In this document: one piece after another, positions 23,608 to 35,566 of the stretch
How the letters are laid out: each line of letters opens with the position of its first letter
Numbering within the stretch: position 1 is the stretch's first letter
NCBI GenBank assembly: GCA_907164885.2
Contig: OU015503.1
Location: forward strand, 62,967,222-63,031,221
DNA: 64,000 bases
Source: Dolomedes plantarius
Lineage: Eukaryota > Arthropoda > Arachnida > Araneae > Dolomedidae
Direction: 5' to 3'
Made by a program: the position numbers and the translations under genes
The notes under the pieces: generated by a model
The model's database searches: none
What the model was told of the DNA's origin: nothing
What the model saw: only the letters and a program-made list of their open reading frames with translations

Positions 23608-23610
<3 letters not shown>
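22628..23610. mobile_element. 983-bp pogo/Tigger-like element
   Basis: The left end CAGTGATTTTCGCTTATGAG and the right end (minus strand CAGTAACCACCGCTTATAGT) are inverted repeats. Further matching subterminal motifs GATTCTTATAAGCGGTTGAT occur near both ends. The right flank is TA and the left flank TG, probably a mutated TA. It carries the transposase tail described separately. Confidence 0.7.
22822..23074 (-). pseudogene. Tigger-type transposase C-terminal remnant
   Basis: The minus-strand frame reads TVKRKLEGESS...LLKTSFRQTTIENFF and is open from just after a TAG (near 23077). The only in-track start is a GTG, so this is a tail of a longer protein. QTTIENFF (22951-22974) fits the PCNA-binding box Q-x-x-(I/L/M)-x-x-F-F. 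Pogo-type transposases are known to carry such a motif near the C-terminus. The frame then reads through CAG|GTATGT (junction at 22909/22908), a perfect splice-donor consensus. The catalytic domain is absent. Confidence 0.45.
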
Positions 23611-23680
<70 letters not shown>

Positions 23681-23730
23681 TTCTTGGGATACATGCTATC
23701 CCACTCCGTAAGGAAAAGGTGAAATATTTT
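23611..23730. repeat. (TA)n plus conserved flank, copy 3 (inverted)
   Basis: TA repeats at 23611-23676 are followed by ATTCATTCTTGGGATACATG to CCGTAAGGAAAAGGTG. This is the inverse of copies 1 and 2. Confidence 0.7.
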
Positions 23731-23734
23731 TTTT

Positions 23735-24535
23735 TTTTAAGAAAGAATCTTTCAATCCAAGTAGATAATCATTGAAAACATTTTCTCCATAGGTTACTAT
23801 TGAATTCAGCGAGTCCAATAAAGCGAATAGAATTCGAAACCGATGTTTTTGTTGACTCAAAGAATTTTATCCTCTGAATAATATCTCTCATTATCTCTAC
23901 CTAGAATATAAAATTAACCGAAAACAGTTAAAAGGTGGGAAGTTAAAACAACACAATTTACCCATAATTATGCAAAAAGTCTCGTAGAAGGTATATAAAC
24001 CCCAGTTTATGCATTCTGTTTGCCTGCAATCTACATTTAACAAAATTCTTTTCATACAGATTCCAACTACACTTATACCCCACTGTAATTACGCTCTCAA
24101 ACTTGAAGATAGTAAATCATATTTTGAGGATACAGAAGTCATGTTTTCGGATATATCCTAGCGAATTATCTGTATCAATAATTCTTACATCTCCATTAGT
24201 AAGAGGATTATAAAACCGTTTGGACGATGTTTTAAACATGAAAAGCAGGGGCTCGACATTTTACCAAATGCTGTGAACGAAGCAATCGAAATATTATCAG
24301 GGGGCCAGTTTAGGTAAATCCAATCATATCGAGTTGAGAAGCAAGAAACTGTGCCGAAGGCAGTAGATTTTCACCTCTATCTCTGGACCACCTGCCCCAT
24401 AAACGAGATTCAAAGTTCGTTGCCCTAGAGTAAAACCAATTAAAAATTTTCACACTGTATTTTCGACATTTTACAGACATCTGTCAATCTTTACATCATA
24501 AGTTAGATAATTTTTTGCACGAATCATATTTCTAA
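23735..24535. other. Gene-poor stretch
   Basis: I found no recognisable element or coding domain. Confidence 0.5.
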
Positions 24536-24539
24536 TTGG

Positions 24540-25710
24540 TCGCATGAAACTTGTAGTTTTATTCACTCATATGTAGGTATACAACACAGTGTTACGTTAT
24601 TATATTTTTAAGAAAAAATTTTTTTATAAAGACTTCTACCGATACCTATAATAGAAAGTTATGGGTTTTTACATGTACAATACATAGTGTTACATTATTA
24701 TTCTTTAAATATACGTTTTCTTTTATTAACTTTAATACCCATGTTATAAAGTTAAGTAAATGCATGCGTACAACACATGGTATTATACTCTCAAAATACG
24801 TTTCCTTATATTAACATCTACCACTGCATATTTTATAAAGTTATGCATATGTACAGCACATAGTATTACATTATTATGCTTTCAAGATACGTTTTCTTTT
24901 ATTAACCGCTACCAATACCTATTTTATGAAGTTATGGATATGTACGTGTAATGTATGTGTAGCATAATAATGTAACACATAGTGTTACATTATTATACTT
25001 TTAAGATAGATTTTGTTGTATTAACTTCTACCATTACCTATTTTATAAAGTTATGGATATGTATGTGTACAGCACATAGTGTTACATCGTTATGCTTTCA
25101 AGATACGTTTTCTATAATTAACTTCTTCCAATACCTATTTTATAAAGTTATGGATATGTACGAGTACAACATATATTTTTCATATTATGCTTTCAAGATA
25201 CACTTTGCTGTATTAACTTCTACCAATATATTTTTTATAAAGTTATGAATATGTATGTGTACAACAGATAGTGTTACATCGTTATGCTTTCAAGATACAT
25301 TTTCTTTTATTAACTTCTATCAGTGCCTACTTTATAAAGTTTAACATATGTATGTGTACAACTCATAGTGTTACATCGTTATGCTTTCAAAATAGTTTTC
25401 TATAATTAACTTCTACCAATACCTATTTTATAAAGTTATGGATATGAACGTGTACAACACATTGTTTTTTATTATGCTTTTAAGATACGCTTTGTTGTAT
25501 TAACTTCTTTCAATACCTATTTTACAAATGTACAACACATAGTGTTACATCGTTATTCTTTCAAGGTACATTGTCTTTTATTAAATTCTACCACTGCATA
25601 TTTTATAAAGTTATCCAAATGTATGTGTACAACACACGGTGTTTCATTATTATCCTTTGAAGATGCGTTTTCTTTTATTAACTTCTACCAATACCTATTT
25701 TGTGAGGCTA
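24540..25710 (+). repeat. ~97-bp tandem array, about 11 units
   Basis: The unit contains TTATTAACTTCTACCAATAC, CTATTTTATAAAGTTATGGA, TATGTGTACAACACATAGTG and TTATGCTTTCAAGATACG. Spacing between landmarks is 95-97 bp. Short frames across it (24760-25736) repeat the same peptide and reflect the array only. Confidence 0.9.
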
Positions 25711-26300
25711 AGTTATCCGCACACACGATTCGGTAACTGAGTAACGCACAGAAGGAATACAATTAGAATTCCAAAAATTAAAACGATTCCTTATTGTTTC
25801 CTGACAGTCGAAGGCGTGTTGAATACTAATAATACATTTTTCTGTCTTCAAGATTTCCATTAAAACGTTAAAATTACAGTCTACATTTATAGAAATCTTA
25901 CGCAGCGGCCATTGTTAAAGAAAATGTAAACAATGGGTAACCACCATGATATAACTGATTGAAATCGTGGTGGTAGGGGAGGGTGACGGAGGCGAAAATT
26001 GGATAAACAATGATAAAGAAATTATTGTATGTAAGACAATTATCTGTATAATGTTTGCTATTTCATTGCTGCTGTTGACGCTCTTTGAAAATGACATATT
26101 CCCCGCTTCTCGTAACATATTGAAAAATGTTTAACGATTCAACCAGGATGCAATTTTTAACAGTTTAATACATCAAACGTTTACGATTTGTATAAAAAAA
26201 TTTTAAGAAAAACCCAACCATTAAGTAACAATGCAAACGAAACTGCTATATTGATTTTCACCATTTGTACATATCAGATTTAGCAAGCCTGTATTTTTAA
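25711..26300. other. Gene-poor stretch
   Basis: Unique-looking AT-rich sequence with one 67-codon minus-strand frame (25915-26118), hydrophobic and Pro/Ser-rich, without a known domain. Confidence 0.5.
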
Positions 26301-26302
26301 TA

Positions 26303-27346
26303 CAGTAAAACCTCGTTTATCCGGCCCTCGTTGATCTGGATTTCCGGATAATTCGGATCAGATTTCTAGACATTATTTTTTATTTAATGATCACATTAGA
26401 AAATAATTTTTAGCTATGGTAGCAAAAACGTAACTACAAGTACGCCAAATATTCGCTCTTCAGTTTGATTCAATGTACAGTTCCTGCATAGATTGTACAA
26501 TAAATTATGGTAATAAAATGCTTTTTGTTGAGTTTAAGAAAGCTTTACTAGACTTACCAATTCTGTTTTAAGACATGATAAAGATGTGAAAAGTTATTTT
26601 TATATTTTTTTAATGTCTTGTAAACAATGCTATGTAATTTTGTTGCGAAACATAGATTTTTTATCGTAATAAACGGCAAGTCTGCTTAGTTAAGGCTGCT
26701 ATGTACTAACCTCATTGGATTTGCTGACCTCAGTGTTAAGCTATGGAGAAAATTTGTCCACGGATTGCCGACTTGGATTCAAGGATTTTTTTTAAAAAAT
26801 TGTACTCCGTCATAGAGAAATTTTACATTTGTGTACATTTTTCATTTTTAAAAAAATGCAATTAATATTTTGAAATTTAGATTTTTCGGGGAAAAATCTG
26901 GCATAGTGCGTTTTAAACGCTCATAAATTCCTTCGGTGGACGAAATTTATAAAATGAATCCTGTAGCGCTTTGAAGAAAAGTTCTGGCTATCTGACAATA
27001 CCAATTTTATTTGATTAGCAGCATTTATGTACCTGTAAATAGTTGACAAAAATATATTTTAAATAAAAAATTTGGGGGCAGTGCTTAACCCCCATATAGA
27101 GAGAGAGAGCCATTACAATCCCTCAAAATGTCAATACTAAGGGGGGTGGAATTCTCGAACTGTCAACTGGACTCCTCCCACAAGAGTCTGCAAGAAGAGG
27201 AAAAGGGAAATACGATTTTTTTCTTAGTACATAGGAGCCTTAAGGATTTTGTTTTGCTTATTACCCATAGTACCCGGATTATCTGGATTTTCGATTGTCC
27301 AGATTGCTTATTGTCCTAGTTAGTCCGAATAAACGAGGTGTTACTG
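26303..27346 (+). mobile_element. Pogo/Tigger-like non-autonomous element, copy 1 (interrupted)
   Basis: The left end CAGTAAAACCTCGTTTATCC matches the right end (minus strand CAGTAACACCTCGTTTATTC). Subterminal GGATAATCCGGAT-like motifs repeat at both ends. The left flank is TA and the right flank TG. The body is homologous, in opposite orientation, to the 451-bp copy at 38775-39225. The extra length is the 546-bp TTAA-flanked insert at 26694-27239. No transposase is visible. Confidence 0.85.
26694..27239. mobile_element. TTAA-flanked TIR element nested in the pogo-like copy
   Basis: The ends are GGCTGCTATGTACTAA and, on the minus strand, GGCTCCTATGTACTAA. TTAA lies on both sides (26690-26693, 27240-27243). 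The related copy at 38.8 kb reads straight through the site with one TTAA. The tetranucleotide target is that of piggyBac elements. The interior has no transposase. Confidence 0.85.
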
Positions 27347-27423
27347 TGCATTAAATATTTACGCTCCAAGTTTTATGTTTCTGCTATGTCGAAAGACCTT
27401 TTACTTTTTTAATTTCCGTAGGT

Positions 27424-27911
27424 TGTAGAGTATATAGCTCACTTCTACCCAGACTTGGGTGTATATAATTTGAAGTGGCACTCTAAATGAATTTGATACA
27501 AACACAGTTTATACATAAAACAATATTTATTGAATTCGTTGCACATATAGAATTTGCTTTTACAGCAATAAGCATACGTACTACTTGTACGGAATATATA
27601 TATTAACATTCAATAGAAATAATCTTTGCAAATACTCACAAACCAGCAGAGAGTCAAACCAGCAGTACTGCCACGTAAACTTTGGGCCTGCTAAGCACAA
27701 GCGCCGGTTAACACCTGGAGCTGCCTAACTCGTAGCTCCCTCTCGCTTATCCATCAACTTTAACAACCTCTTTCAACCTTTTTCTTTTAATCAAGCTGCT
27801 TGGTATTTATACCAAGCGCGTATGCCGAAATTAGCATATCTCAAGCAGCTTCTTTAATTCATTCACTCAAAAGTTCGATTCTAGTGAATTGAATCTTGTG
27901 TATACCTTACA
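27424..27911 (-). mobile_element. Solo LTR, 488 bp
   Basis: The segment starts TGTAGAGTATA and ends TATACCTTACA (TG...CA with inverted ends). It is flanked by AGGT at 27420-27423 and 27912-27915. On the minus strand it has a TATA box (TATAAATA) inside a perfect palindrome, CTTGGTATTTATACCAAG at 27799-27816, and an AATAAA signal at 27526-27531. These are placed as expected for U3-R-U5 on that strand. The family is not recognised. Confidence 0.75.
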
Positions 27912-28287
27912 AGGTTAAAATAATAAATATTCCGTAATCAAACGAACTTTTTCTAAGGCAAAGCCCTGCAGAATCTCGATAATTAGAAATTCGATTAACC
28001 TGAAATGTCAATCATTAAAGTTCTCAAAAATATGTGGTATGAACACACTTAGCTCCTTATTATAAGTGGGCGGATGATCCAAGCCGCATAAAAAAATATA
28101 AATATTATAAACAAAACACAAACTGACCGGGATAATGTCAGCTTGGCTTGGTAATCCAAACATAACATACTTTTCAGAAGGAAAATCTGATTTTCGAAGA
28201 GTTTTTAAATTCCTACATTAATAAGTATTTGAAACAGCTAGTTCAATTGATTTCAGATTCTTCAGATTTCATGCTGAAGATAAAAAG

Positions 28288-28669
28288 CAGTGGTTCCAAC
28301 CAAAACTTGAGGGTGCCGTGGGATTGGCCAGGGATGTCGCTAGAATTTTTTTGGATAAACAAATACATTGGTAGGGTCCACTTAAAATAAATATTAAGTT
28401 GTATAAATTGTCCACTTCGAAATTTCAACAGTCTAAGATCCTCAGCTAATCACGTAAGAGAAAAATAAATGGATTATTTAGTATCTTAGTATATAAGAAA
28501 TGTGAGTAACGGTAAATTAGTAATCAAGAATTGACTTAGTCTGTAATCCATTATCCCACCTTGTCAATATATATATATATATATATATATGCATGTATAT
28601 ATAATTGGGATTGAGTTTCTAATCTCATTCCCAAGGGAGTAGCAAACATAAAAAGGTTGGGAATCCCTA
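28288..28669. mobile_element. Degenerate hAT-like MITE
   Basis: The left end CAGTGGTTCCAACC and right end (minus strand TAGGGATTCCCAACC) resemble the well-known CAGTGGTTCCCAACCTTTTT terminus of hAT MITEs. The eight bases outside (ATAAAAAG and ATATTGAG) agree at five positions only. The interior contains a short TA run. Confidence 0.45.
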
Positions 28670-28975
28670 ATATTGAGTGTCATTTCTAACTCCCTATGCG
28701 CTATTTTTTTCCATTAACTTCCGTGCAGTGGTAGCACGTATAGTTCGAAAGTCCAAGGTAAGTATCAAAACACTCACACACGTAGACATATATATATATA
28801 GAAATACACTTGCATTTAACTCTTCATAAACTAGGTTGTTCTCTTAACTAGACAGGATTTTAAGGCGTCAACTTCTAGTACCTTATTTTTGAGTCGCTAC
28901 ATTTTTTTTTAAAATCATTTTCAAACTGTCCTTAATCAAGTATGAACATTAGAAACGTTAACTTCAATTCCAAAA
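28670..28975. other. Short unassigned stretch
   Basis: AT-rich sequence without element or coding signal. Confidence 0.5.
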
Positions 28976-28979
28976 CTAG

Positions 28980-29380
28980 GTTGCCTATACAACTTCTGTA
29001 GAGTTAGAATGCTTTATCGCATCATTCTTTCGTTCTAAATAATTATTTTGGCTTTGCTATCATTAAAGTGTAGTCGCTAGCGATATTGTAAATACAGCTA
29101 CCGTAGTTAGACCATCTAGAGCTCCCCAACTAGAGCTTTTGTAGAGTTAGAATACTTTCTCGCATTCTTCTTTAACTCTAAATCATTATTTTGACTTTGT
29201 TATCATTTTAGCTGTATTTACTAGCAATGGGTTAACAACATCTACCGTAGTCGCACCATCTAGAGCTCACCAATTAGAGCTTCCGTAGAGTTAGAATGCT
29301 TTCTAGCGTTCTTCTTTACTAATAATTCGTTTAACATTGCTATCATTTCAACTGTAGATACTAGCGGTAGTGTAAAATGT
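28980..29380 (+). repeat. ~143-bp tandem array, about three units
   Basis: GTAGAGTTAGAATGCTTT recurs at 28998, 29141 and 29285. ACCATCTAGAGCTC and TTGCTATCATTT also recur. Confidence 0.85.
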
Positions 29381-29439
29381 TGTCAACGTCCTATACTTAC
29401 TTTTAAAATGTACCACCATGATAAGTTTGTGTAAGCACA

Positions 29440-30165
29440 ATTCATTAAAGTTGATAAGGGGCAAAATTTGCCTCTGGAAAAACGGATAATCGGGGAAAAA
29501 ATTAAATTATCTAAGTAGGCCTTAAAAAAACTATTAATCCATAAGAAATTAAATTCACAAAGTATGCTTTAACAAAAGCGGATAATCCGTGAGAAAATTA
29601 AATTAAAAAAATATGACTCCAGCAAAACGACTGATTTGGGAGAAATTAAATTTACTGTGTATGAGTCTAACTTAACAGCTAATCAGAGATAAAATTTAAC
29701 TCACAAAGTAGCCTCCAGCAAAACGATTAATCCGTGAGAAATTGAATTCACAATGTATGCATCTGGAAATACGGATAATCCGGGGTAAATAAGCTTCGAG
29801 CATATTGTCTAATTCGTCAGAAAATTAAATTTACAATATACGCAAAACCACTGATTCGTGAGAAATTAAATTCACAAAGTATGTCTCTAGCAAATCGAAT
29901 AAACCGAGATAAAATTTAATTCACTGAGTACGCCTTCCGTAAAACTATTAATCCTTACGAAATCAAATTCACAAAGTATTCCTCTAGGCTAACGGCTAGT
30001 CCATGATAAAACTAAATTCTCAAAATGGGTCTCAATTATAACATCAAATTCACATAGTATGCCTTAAGCAAAGCGGCTAATCCTTGAAAAAATTAAATTC
30101 ATGAAATAAGCGTCTCACAAATCGACTAATAAAGTGATTAAAATTCAATTGACAAAGTTCGCCTT
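29440..30165 (+). repeat. ~60-bp tandem array, about 12 diverged units
   Basis: Motifs GCAAAACGATTAATCCGTGA and GAAATTAAATTCACAAAGTA recur about every 60 bp with considerable divergence. Confidence 0.75.
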
Positions 30166-30169
30166 TTAC

Positions 30170-30930
30170 CAAATGGCAACAATTGCATTTGCTTGAAACT
30201 TAGAGTAAACAGTATAACATGAGTTATTTAGCGTTATTTATGAGTAAAGCGTCCTTGGGATGAGAAATTTACACATAGCTATGAAATATATAAATGAGAT
30301 ACCGTGTAAATGACATCCTGCTATGTATTGGAATGTGACAGAAATATACTCACTAACTGAATAAAATAATTCTGACGTCTTTTCTCTCCATAAGAGCTGT
30401 AAGCTTTTAATGTGATTTTATAAAGGCACGTTTTAACATATCTAAAAATATAAAAAAATAATAGCGCAAAGTTTCTCTTTCATTAAAATATAAACTTACT
30501 AACACCCCCCCCCCAAAAAAAAAACAGAAATTAGATTGTATCTTCTTTTAATCATTTACTTTTCTATTTTGGAGCGTGTAATGTCCACTCTGAAGTTAAA
30601 TTACGTCTAAAGCTTAAAGCAATCATCACCTAAAAGCATATTATGTAAAACCGAGTTGAGAAAAGGTATTATCATAGGTAAATACTTATGGTAAAAGGTA
30701 TAATAAAGTGTTAGTATCATAATTAGGAAGGTTTTAAATAAAAGTAAAATTTTGATCTCTTATTGCACATAACTGTGATCTGACTTACTTAATATGTTGT
30801 AGGCTTTAATTCCAATATATTTATTATTATGTTTTTTTGTATTAATCAGAATTTATAATAAAGAGGCCATATGTATGTCATAGGAAATAGTCAAATCCCG
30901 ACAGCAAGCGCAGACTTGTTGTGATCGATC
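30170..30930. other. Gene-poor stretch
   Basis: AT-rich, with a C9A10 homopolymer pair near 30507-30525. I recognise no feature. Confidence 0.5.
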
Positions 30931-30939
30931 GAAACCACT

Positions 30940-31810
30940 TAAGATTCTGTCGCATATCCCAGCGATTTGTCATGTTGATACATCAATTTGATCTCCAGAT
31001 CGTCCTGTGAACATGTATATTCTAGTGATACACATCAAATTTTTCTTTAACATTTAAATTTTAAGAAATTTTATTTTATCCGTCTATCTACAAATGAGAA
31101 TTTAATGAATACATACACTTCAGCTGCAGCAAAATACTTTAAATATTTTCGTTTTGACTCAATATCTATCGGAACTTGATTTGGCATGTTAATACATCAA
31201 TTTCATCTCCAGAGCGATCTTTGAACGACTACATTCTAGTGATACACATCAAGTTTTTCTTTAGCTATTAAATTTTATGAAATTTTATTTTATCCGTCCA
31301 TCAACAAATGAGACTGAAATGAATACCTACACATCAGCTGCATCTGAATACTTTGAATACTTTCATTTTGACTCAATATCTATGGGAACTTGATTTGTCA
31401 TGTTAATACATCAATTTCACCTCTAGAACGATATTTGAACGTCTACATTCTAGTGATACACATCAAGTTTTTCTTTAGCTATTAAATTTTATGAAATTTT
31501 GTTTTATACGTCCATCTACTAATGAGACTTAAATGAATACCTACACATCAGCTGCAGCTGAATACTTTCATTTTGACTCAATATCTATGGGAACTTGATT
31601 TATCATGTTAAGACATCAATTTCACCTCCAGATCGTTCTTTGAAAATGTACATTCTAGTGATATACATCAAGTTTTTCTATAAAATTAAAATTTTAAGAA
31701 ATTTTATTTTACCTGTCAATCTACAAATAGGGCTTCAATTAATACATAAACTTCAGCTGCAGCTAAATACTTTGATTATTTTCATTTTTTTCAATATCTA
31801 TCGTAACTTA
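30940..31810 (+). repeat. ~210-219-bp tandem array, four units
   Basis: CTAGTGATACACATCAA recurs at about 31023, 31231, 31450 and 31659. CTTGATTTGTCATGTTAATA and ATCAGCTGCAGCTGAATAC also recur. It is non-coding. Confidence 0.85.
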
Positions 31811-31814
31811 TAGT

Positions 31815-32465
31815 GACTGATTTAAACAATGTTAACACAGGATCAAGAATCTCCATGTATGTACATCAACGAAATATCTGAATCGAAGTATAAAAATATA
31901 TGATGCTATCTAAGGAAAAGTTATACAATAAGTTAATTTACTAAATCTCCAGACTGATATTCGAAATATATTTAAGTTCAGTTTGGGTACAATAATATTA
32001 AAATCACGTAGATTAGAACATAAAAAATTAAAAATTATAACATTTGTCAGGAAAAAACAACGTATTAGAAATATTTTTTTCATGTAAATTTATATTTGAT
32101 GTTTATATTTTAACTGCTAGAGTGCAAAGAATTGTTTTAGGAGTAAAAAGCAGAATCTTATTTTCACTAATCAGTCTCAACGTTTTAAAAGAACTTTAAA
32201 CTAGATTAAAGAAGAATATATGTTAGATCCTAGTAATCATAATGTAAAAATTATAATATAAAAGGTGCTAAAGTGTTTTTGTGAAACCACATTTTCTCCC
32301 GTATTGTTACTAGTCAAAGTTTAAATTTCATACTTTCATCGCAATTTTCAATCCATTTCTTTTCTTGGATTCATTTCTATGGATAAGAGAATAAACAAGA
32401 AAAAAATGTGGTTTGTTTCGAAGTCATTATTCTTCCGTGATTAATTTTCTCATGCTCAAATTTTG
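31815..32465. other. Gene-poor stretch
   Basis: I see nothing but AT-rich sequence and short frames. Confidence 0.5.
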
Positions 32466-33195
<730 letters not shown>

Positions 33196-33219
33196 ATATA
33201 TATATATATATATATAATA

Positions 33220-33981
33220 CTAGCTGAAAACCCGTACTTCGCTACGGAGAACCTTCAAATTAAATACACGGTCAATGTATGCAATTAATGCCAAAAAAAT
33301 GTATATATATATTTATAATAAATACAACGACCAATGTATGCAATTAATGGTAAAAAAAATATATATATTTATAAAACATCGTAAAGGATAATTTTATAGA
33401 TAAAATAATATAGAAGAAAATATTCAAATTGAATCTAATAGAACATACTAAAGAATATAGTACAGTTAATATACTGCAGTTTGATTAACATTTCTTTTAC
33501 TGTATGTTAAGATTTTTTTGGATAATGTCCGATCGTCTGCTGCATTAGCAAGAAAAAAAAAATTTTTGTCTATTTCATTGTTATGCACGTGACGCAAAAT
33601 TAAAAGAAAAGAAACCATGTTATCAGAATTTAATAAATCAAATTCTAAAAATGAATCTTTATAAAGGGACCCAAAATCAGAAAATGGAGGTAAAGATTTG
33701 AAAAAGATTTCATTTTAAAGGAATTTTTATGATCTTTCTCGTGATATAAATTTTTAACCCTCGGATTATTATTTTAAATGCAAACTTTAAAGTTTGTTAC
33801 AAAAACAGCTTAAAAATTTAATTTTCAAAAATCTAAGAAGTATTTTTCAAAAATCTCTCTTAGCGCACCCCTACATTACAAGAAGAATTGCAATACAAAA
33901 TTTCAGCCCTTTAGGTCCAGGAGTTTGGTCTGTGTGTTATCTGTCAGTCAGTAAGTCAGTTACGGAACTGTTTTATATATA
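33220..33981 (-). mobile_element. Full-length-like Helitron, minus strand, split by Tigger
   Basis: The minus-strand 3' end CTAG lies at 33220-33223. The 5' region (CCTAAAGGGCTGAAATTT type, then the GACTGAC and CAGTTCCGTAACTGA part) lies at 33890-33975. It matches the copies at 19.75 and 63.4 kb. The Tigger element 33982-35415 is inserted in the TA run at its 5' end, and the rest of that run continues at 35416. No Rep/helicase is encoded. The 88-codon plus-strand frame at 33794-34060 is an artefact across the junction. Confidence 0.8.
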
Positions 33982-35412
33982 CAGTGGACGCTCGTTAATT
34001 CGAACTCAAAGGTTCTCAGAAAAAAGTTCGAATTATCCGATGTTAAGAGAAAATATATAACTTTAAATCTGTATCACTGAAGAAGAAAATCTCCTAGTAT
34101 GTATAACCCCAGAAAATATATTATACTATGTTATCTAAAGTTAAACATATTAAAAAGCAATACAGACTTACCTTAATCATAAAATGAAGCAGAAGATATG
34201 CAGTATAAAGTAAACTTTTATTAAAAATATGAATTACACTTTGGGGAAAAACTGTAAAATGGATGTTTGGTTCTGTTTATGATGCCTACATTGTTCAGCC
34301 AGCTTCTCGATTTAAATTAAACATTTCAATTCATTTTCAGAGGAAGGTTCCATCTGAATAAATGCTTTCAGAGTTTTAATAGAGTCCATTATGGCTTTTT
34401 CCTTTATGGCCGCATTAAAAATATCTTTCGGCAGGTAAGTAGAGAAAAGCCCTGGCAGTTTCCTACCGAAATTAGTACATACGTCTTCGTTTACATCAGA
34501 GCTTTGGCCACTTACAGTTTGATAAGAAATATTGTGCCTTGACTTAAATCGAGGAAGCCATCCATCACTGCATTTAAAATCTTCAATACCCATTCGACTT
34601 GCCAATTCATCAGCCTTCATCAGTACTAGGGGTCCATTTATCGGAAAATTTCGAGATCTAACATCCTGGAACCATAGCAGTAGAGCTTTTTCTAGAACTT
34701 CTTGGGACGCATTTCCCATGCGTTTCCTTCCTCTAGCAAATTTTGATTTTTCCCATGAATCTAAAATTGACTCCTTGTTTTTCAAATTAGTTGACAAGGC
34801 ATTTTTTTTAATTCCATAGTTAGCTGCTAACTTTGTTTTACATTCACCATTCTCTACTTTCTTTAAAATTTCTACCTTTGTCTCCAAAGTTAGGGTTTTG
34901 TACTTTCCACGTGTAGACATCCTGAATTTTTACACATTCACACCATACAATGAGGAAGAAAAACTAGACCACATTAACTTGTCTGCACTGCAGTCATAAC
35001 TGACGCAGCTCCCTAGAATCTGTAGTAAAGACTAGTTTTTCTGAAATTCTAAGAAAATCGATCCAAATAAAGGAAAATTCCTTTTTCCGTTTCGCACTAA
35101 TAAGAAGGACAATAGATACTAACGTTTAGCGGACATGCAATAGTCTAGGAATGCAGGCATGTGCCTTTTTACACAGAAAAGAAATTTTGACACACAAAAT
35201 AATAAATACAGTGTGTATTTTCTCCCTTAAATGAGGAAAATGAAATTTTTTTTGTCAAATTTTTAGTTCGAATTAACCGAAGTGATAAAAATTTAGTTCG
35301 AATTAATGAGATATTTTTAACATTAACTCCAATACAAGTTTTTGGGGACCTTTGGATTAGTTCGAATTAACCGAAAGTTCGAATTAACCGAGTTCGAATT
35401 AACGAGCGTCCA

Positions 35413-35415
<3 letters not shown>
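33982..35415 (-). mobile_element. Tigger/pogo DNA transposon, internally deleted, 1434 bp
   Basis: Perfect terminal inverted repeats begin CAGTGGACGCTCGTTAATTC and extend to at least 24 bp. TA flanks both ends (33980-33981, 35416-35417). Several TTCGAATTAA(C/T) motifs repeat just inside each end and are plausible transposase-binding sites. The only gene is the 202-codon minus-strand frame below. Family members with a full transposase are usually well over 2 kb, so the short length fits an internal deletion. Confidence 0.92.
34312..34920 (-). CDS. Truncated Tigger-type transposase: CENP-B-like DNA-binding domains only
   Basis: This 202-residue frame starts with ATG. Residues about 7-55 (YKTLTLETKVEILKKVENGE...LAANYGIKKNALST) form a CENP-B/psq-type helix-turn-helix. 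Residues about 65-132 (SQEVLEKALLLWFQDVRSRN ... GWLPRFKSRHNI) form the second, Tc5/CENP-B-type helix-turn-helix. Together they bind element ends in the nucleus. The frame continues to LPKDIFNA (residues 163-170), where intact relatives go on to ADETGL with the first catalytic Asp. Here it jumps to AIKEKAIMDSIKTLKAF and an acidic tail, so the whole DDE domain is missing (junction at about 34410). The deletion kept the frame open. It cannot cut DNA by itself but might still bind. It could be a passive deletion product or a repressor-like derivative. Confidence 0.9.
   Translation of the reverse strand: MSTRGKYKTLTLETKVEILKKVENGECKTKLAANYGIKKNALSTNLKNKESILDSWEKSKFARGRKRMGNASQEVLEKALLLWFQDVRSRNFPINGPLVLMKADELASRMGIEDFKCSDGWLPRFKSRHNISYQTVSGQSSDVNEDVCTNFGRKLPGLFSTYLPKDIFNAAIKEKAIMDSIKTLKAFIQMEPSSENELKCLI

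Positions 35416-35482
<67 letters not shown>
35416..35482. repeat. (TA)n(GT)n microsatellite
   Basis: A TA run is followed by about 17 GT units. It is the continuation of the Helitron 5' TA run beyond the Tigger insertion. Confidence 0.9.
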
Positions 35483-35485
<3 letters not shown>

Positions 35486-35486
35486 G

Positions 35487-35566
35487 TAATATTTATAGCT
35501 TTTCATTCCAAACGCTCTTTTATAAACATTCTTTTTAGAACTAGGATGGTACTGCTATCACTTTGA
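35487..35566 (+). repeat. ~80-bp direct repeat, right copy
   Basis: Partner of 32466-32543. It abuts the (GT)n tract on its left, as the left copy abuts the (TA)n tract on its right. Confidence 0.75.

Noticed and set aside
24760..25736. Series of 63-88-codon frames with similar peptides, possibly a gene family
   Set aside because: The peptides are the repeated translation of the 97-bp array. 97 is not a multiple of three, so frames close after one or two units.
34532..34819. 95-codon plus-strand frame in the Tigger element
   Set aside because: It is the antisense shadow of the CENP-B-type domains of the minus-strand ORF.
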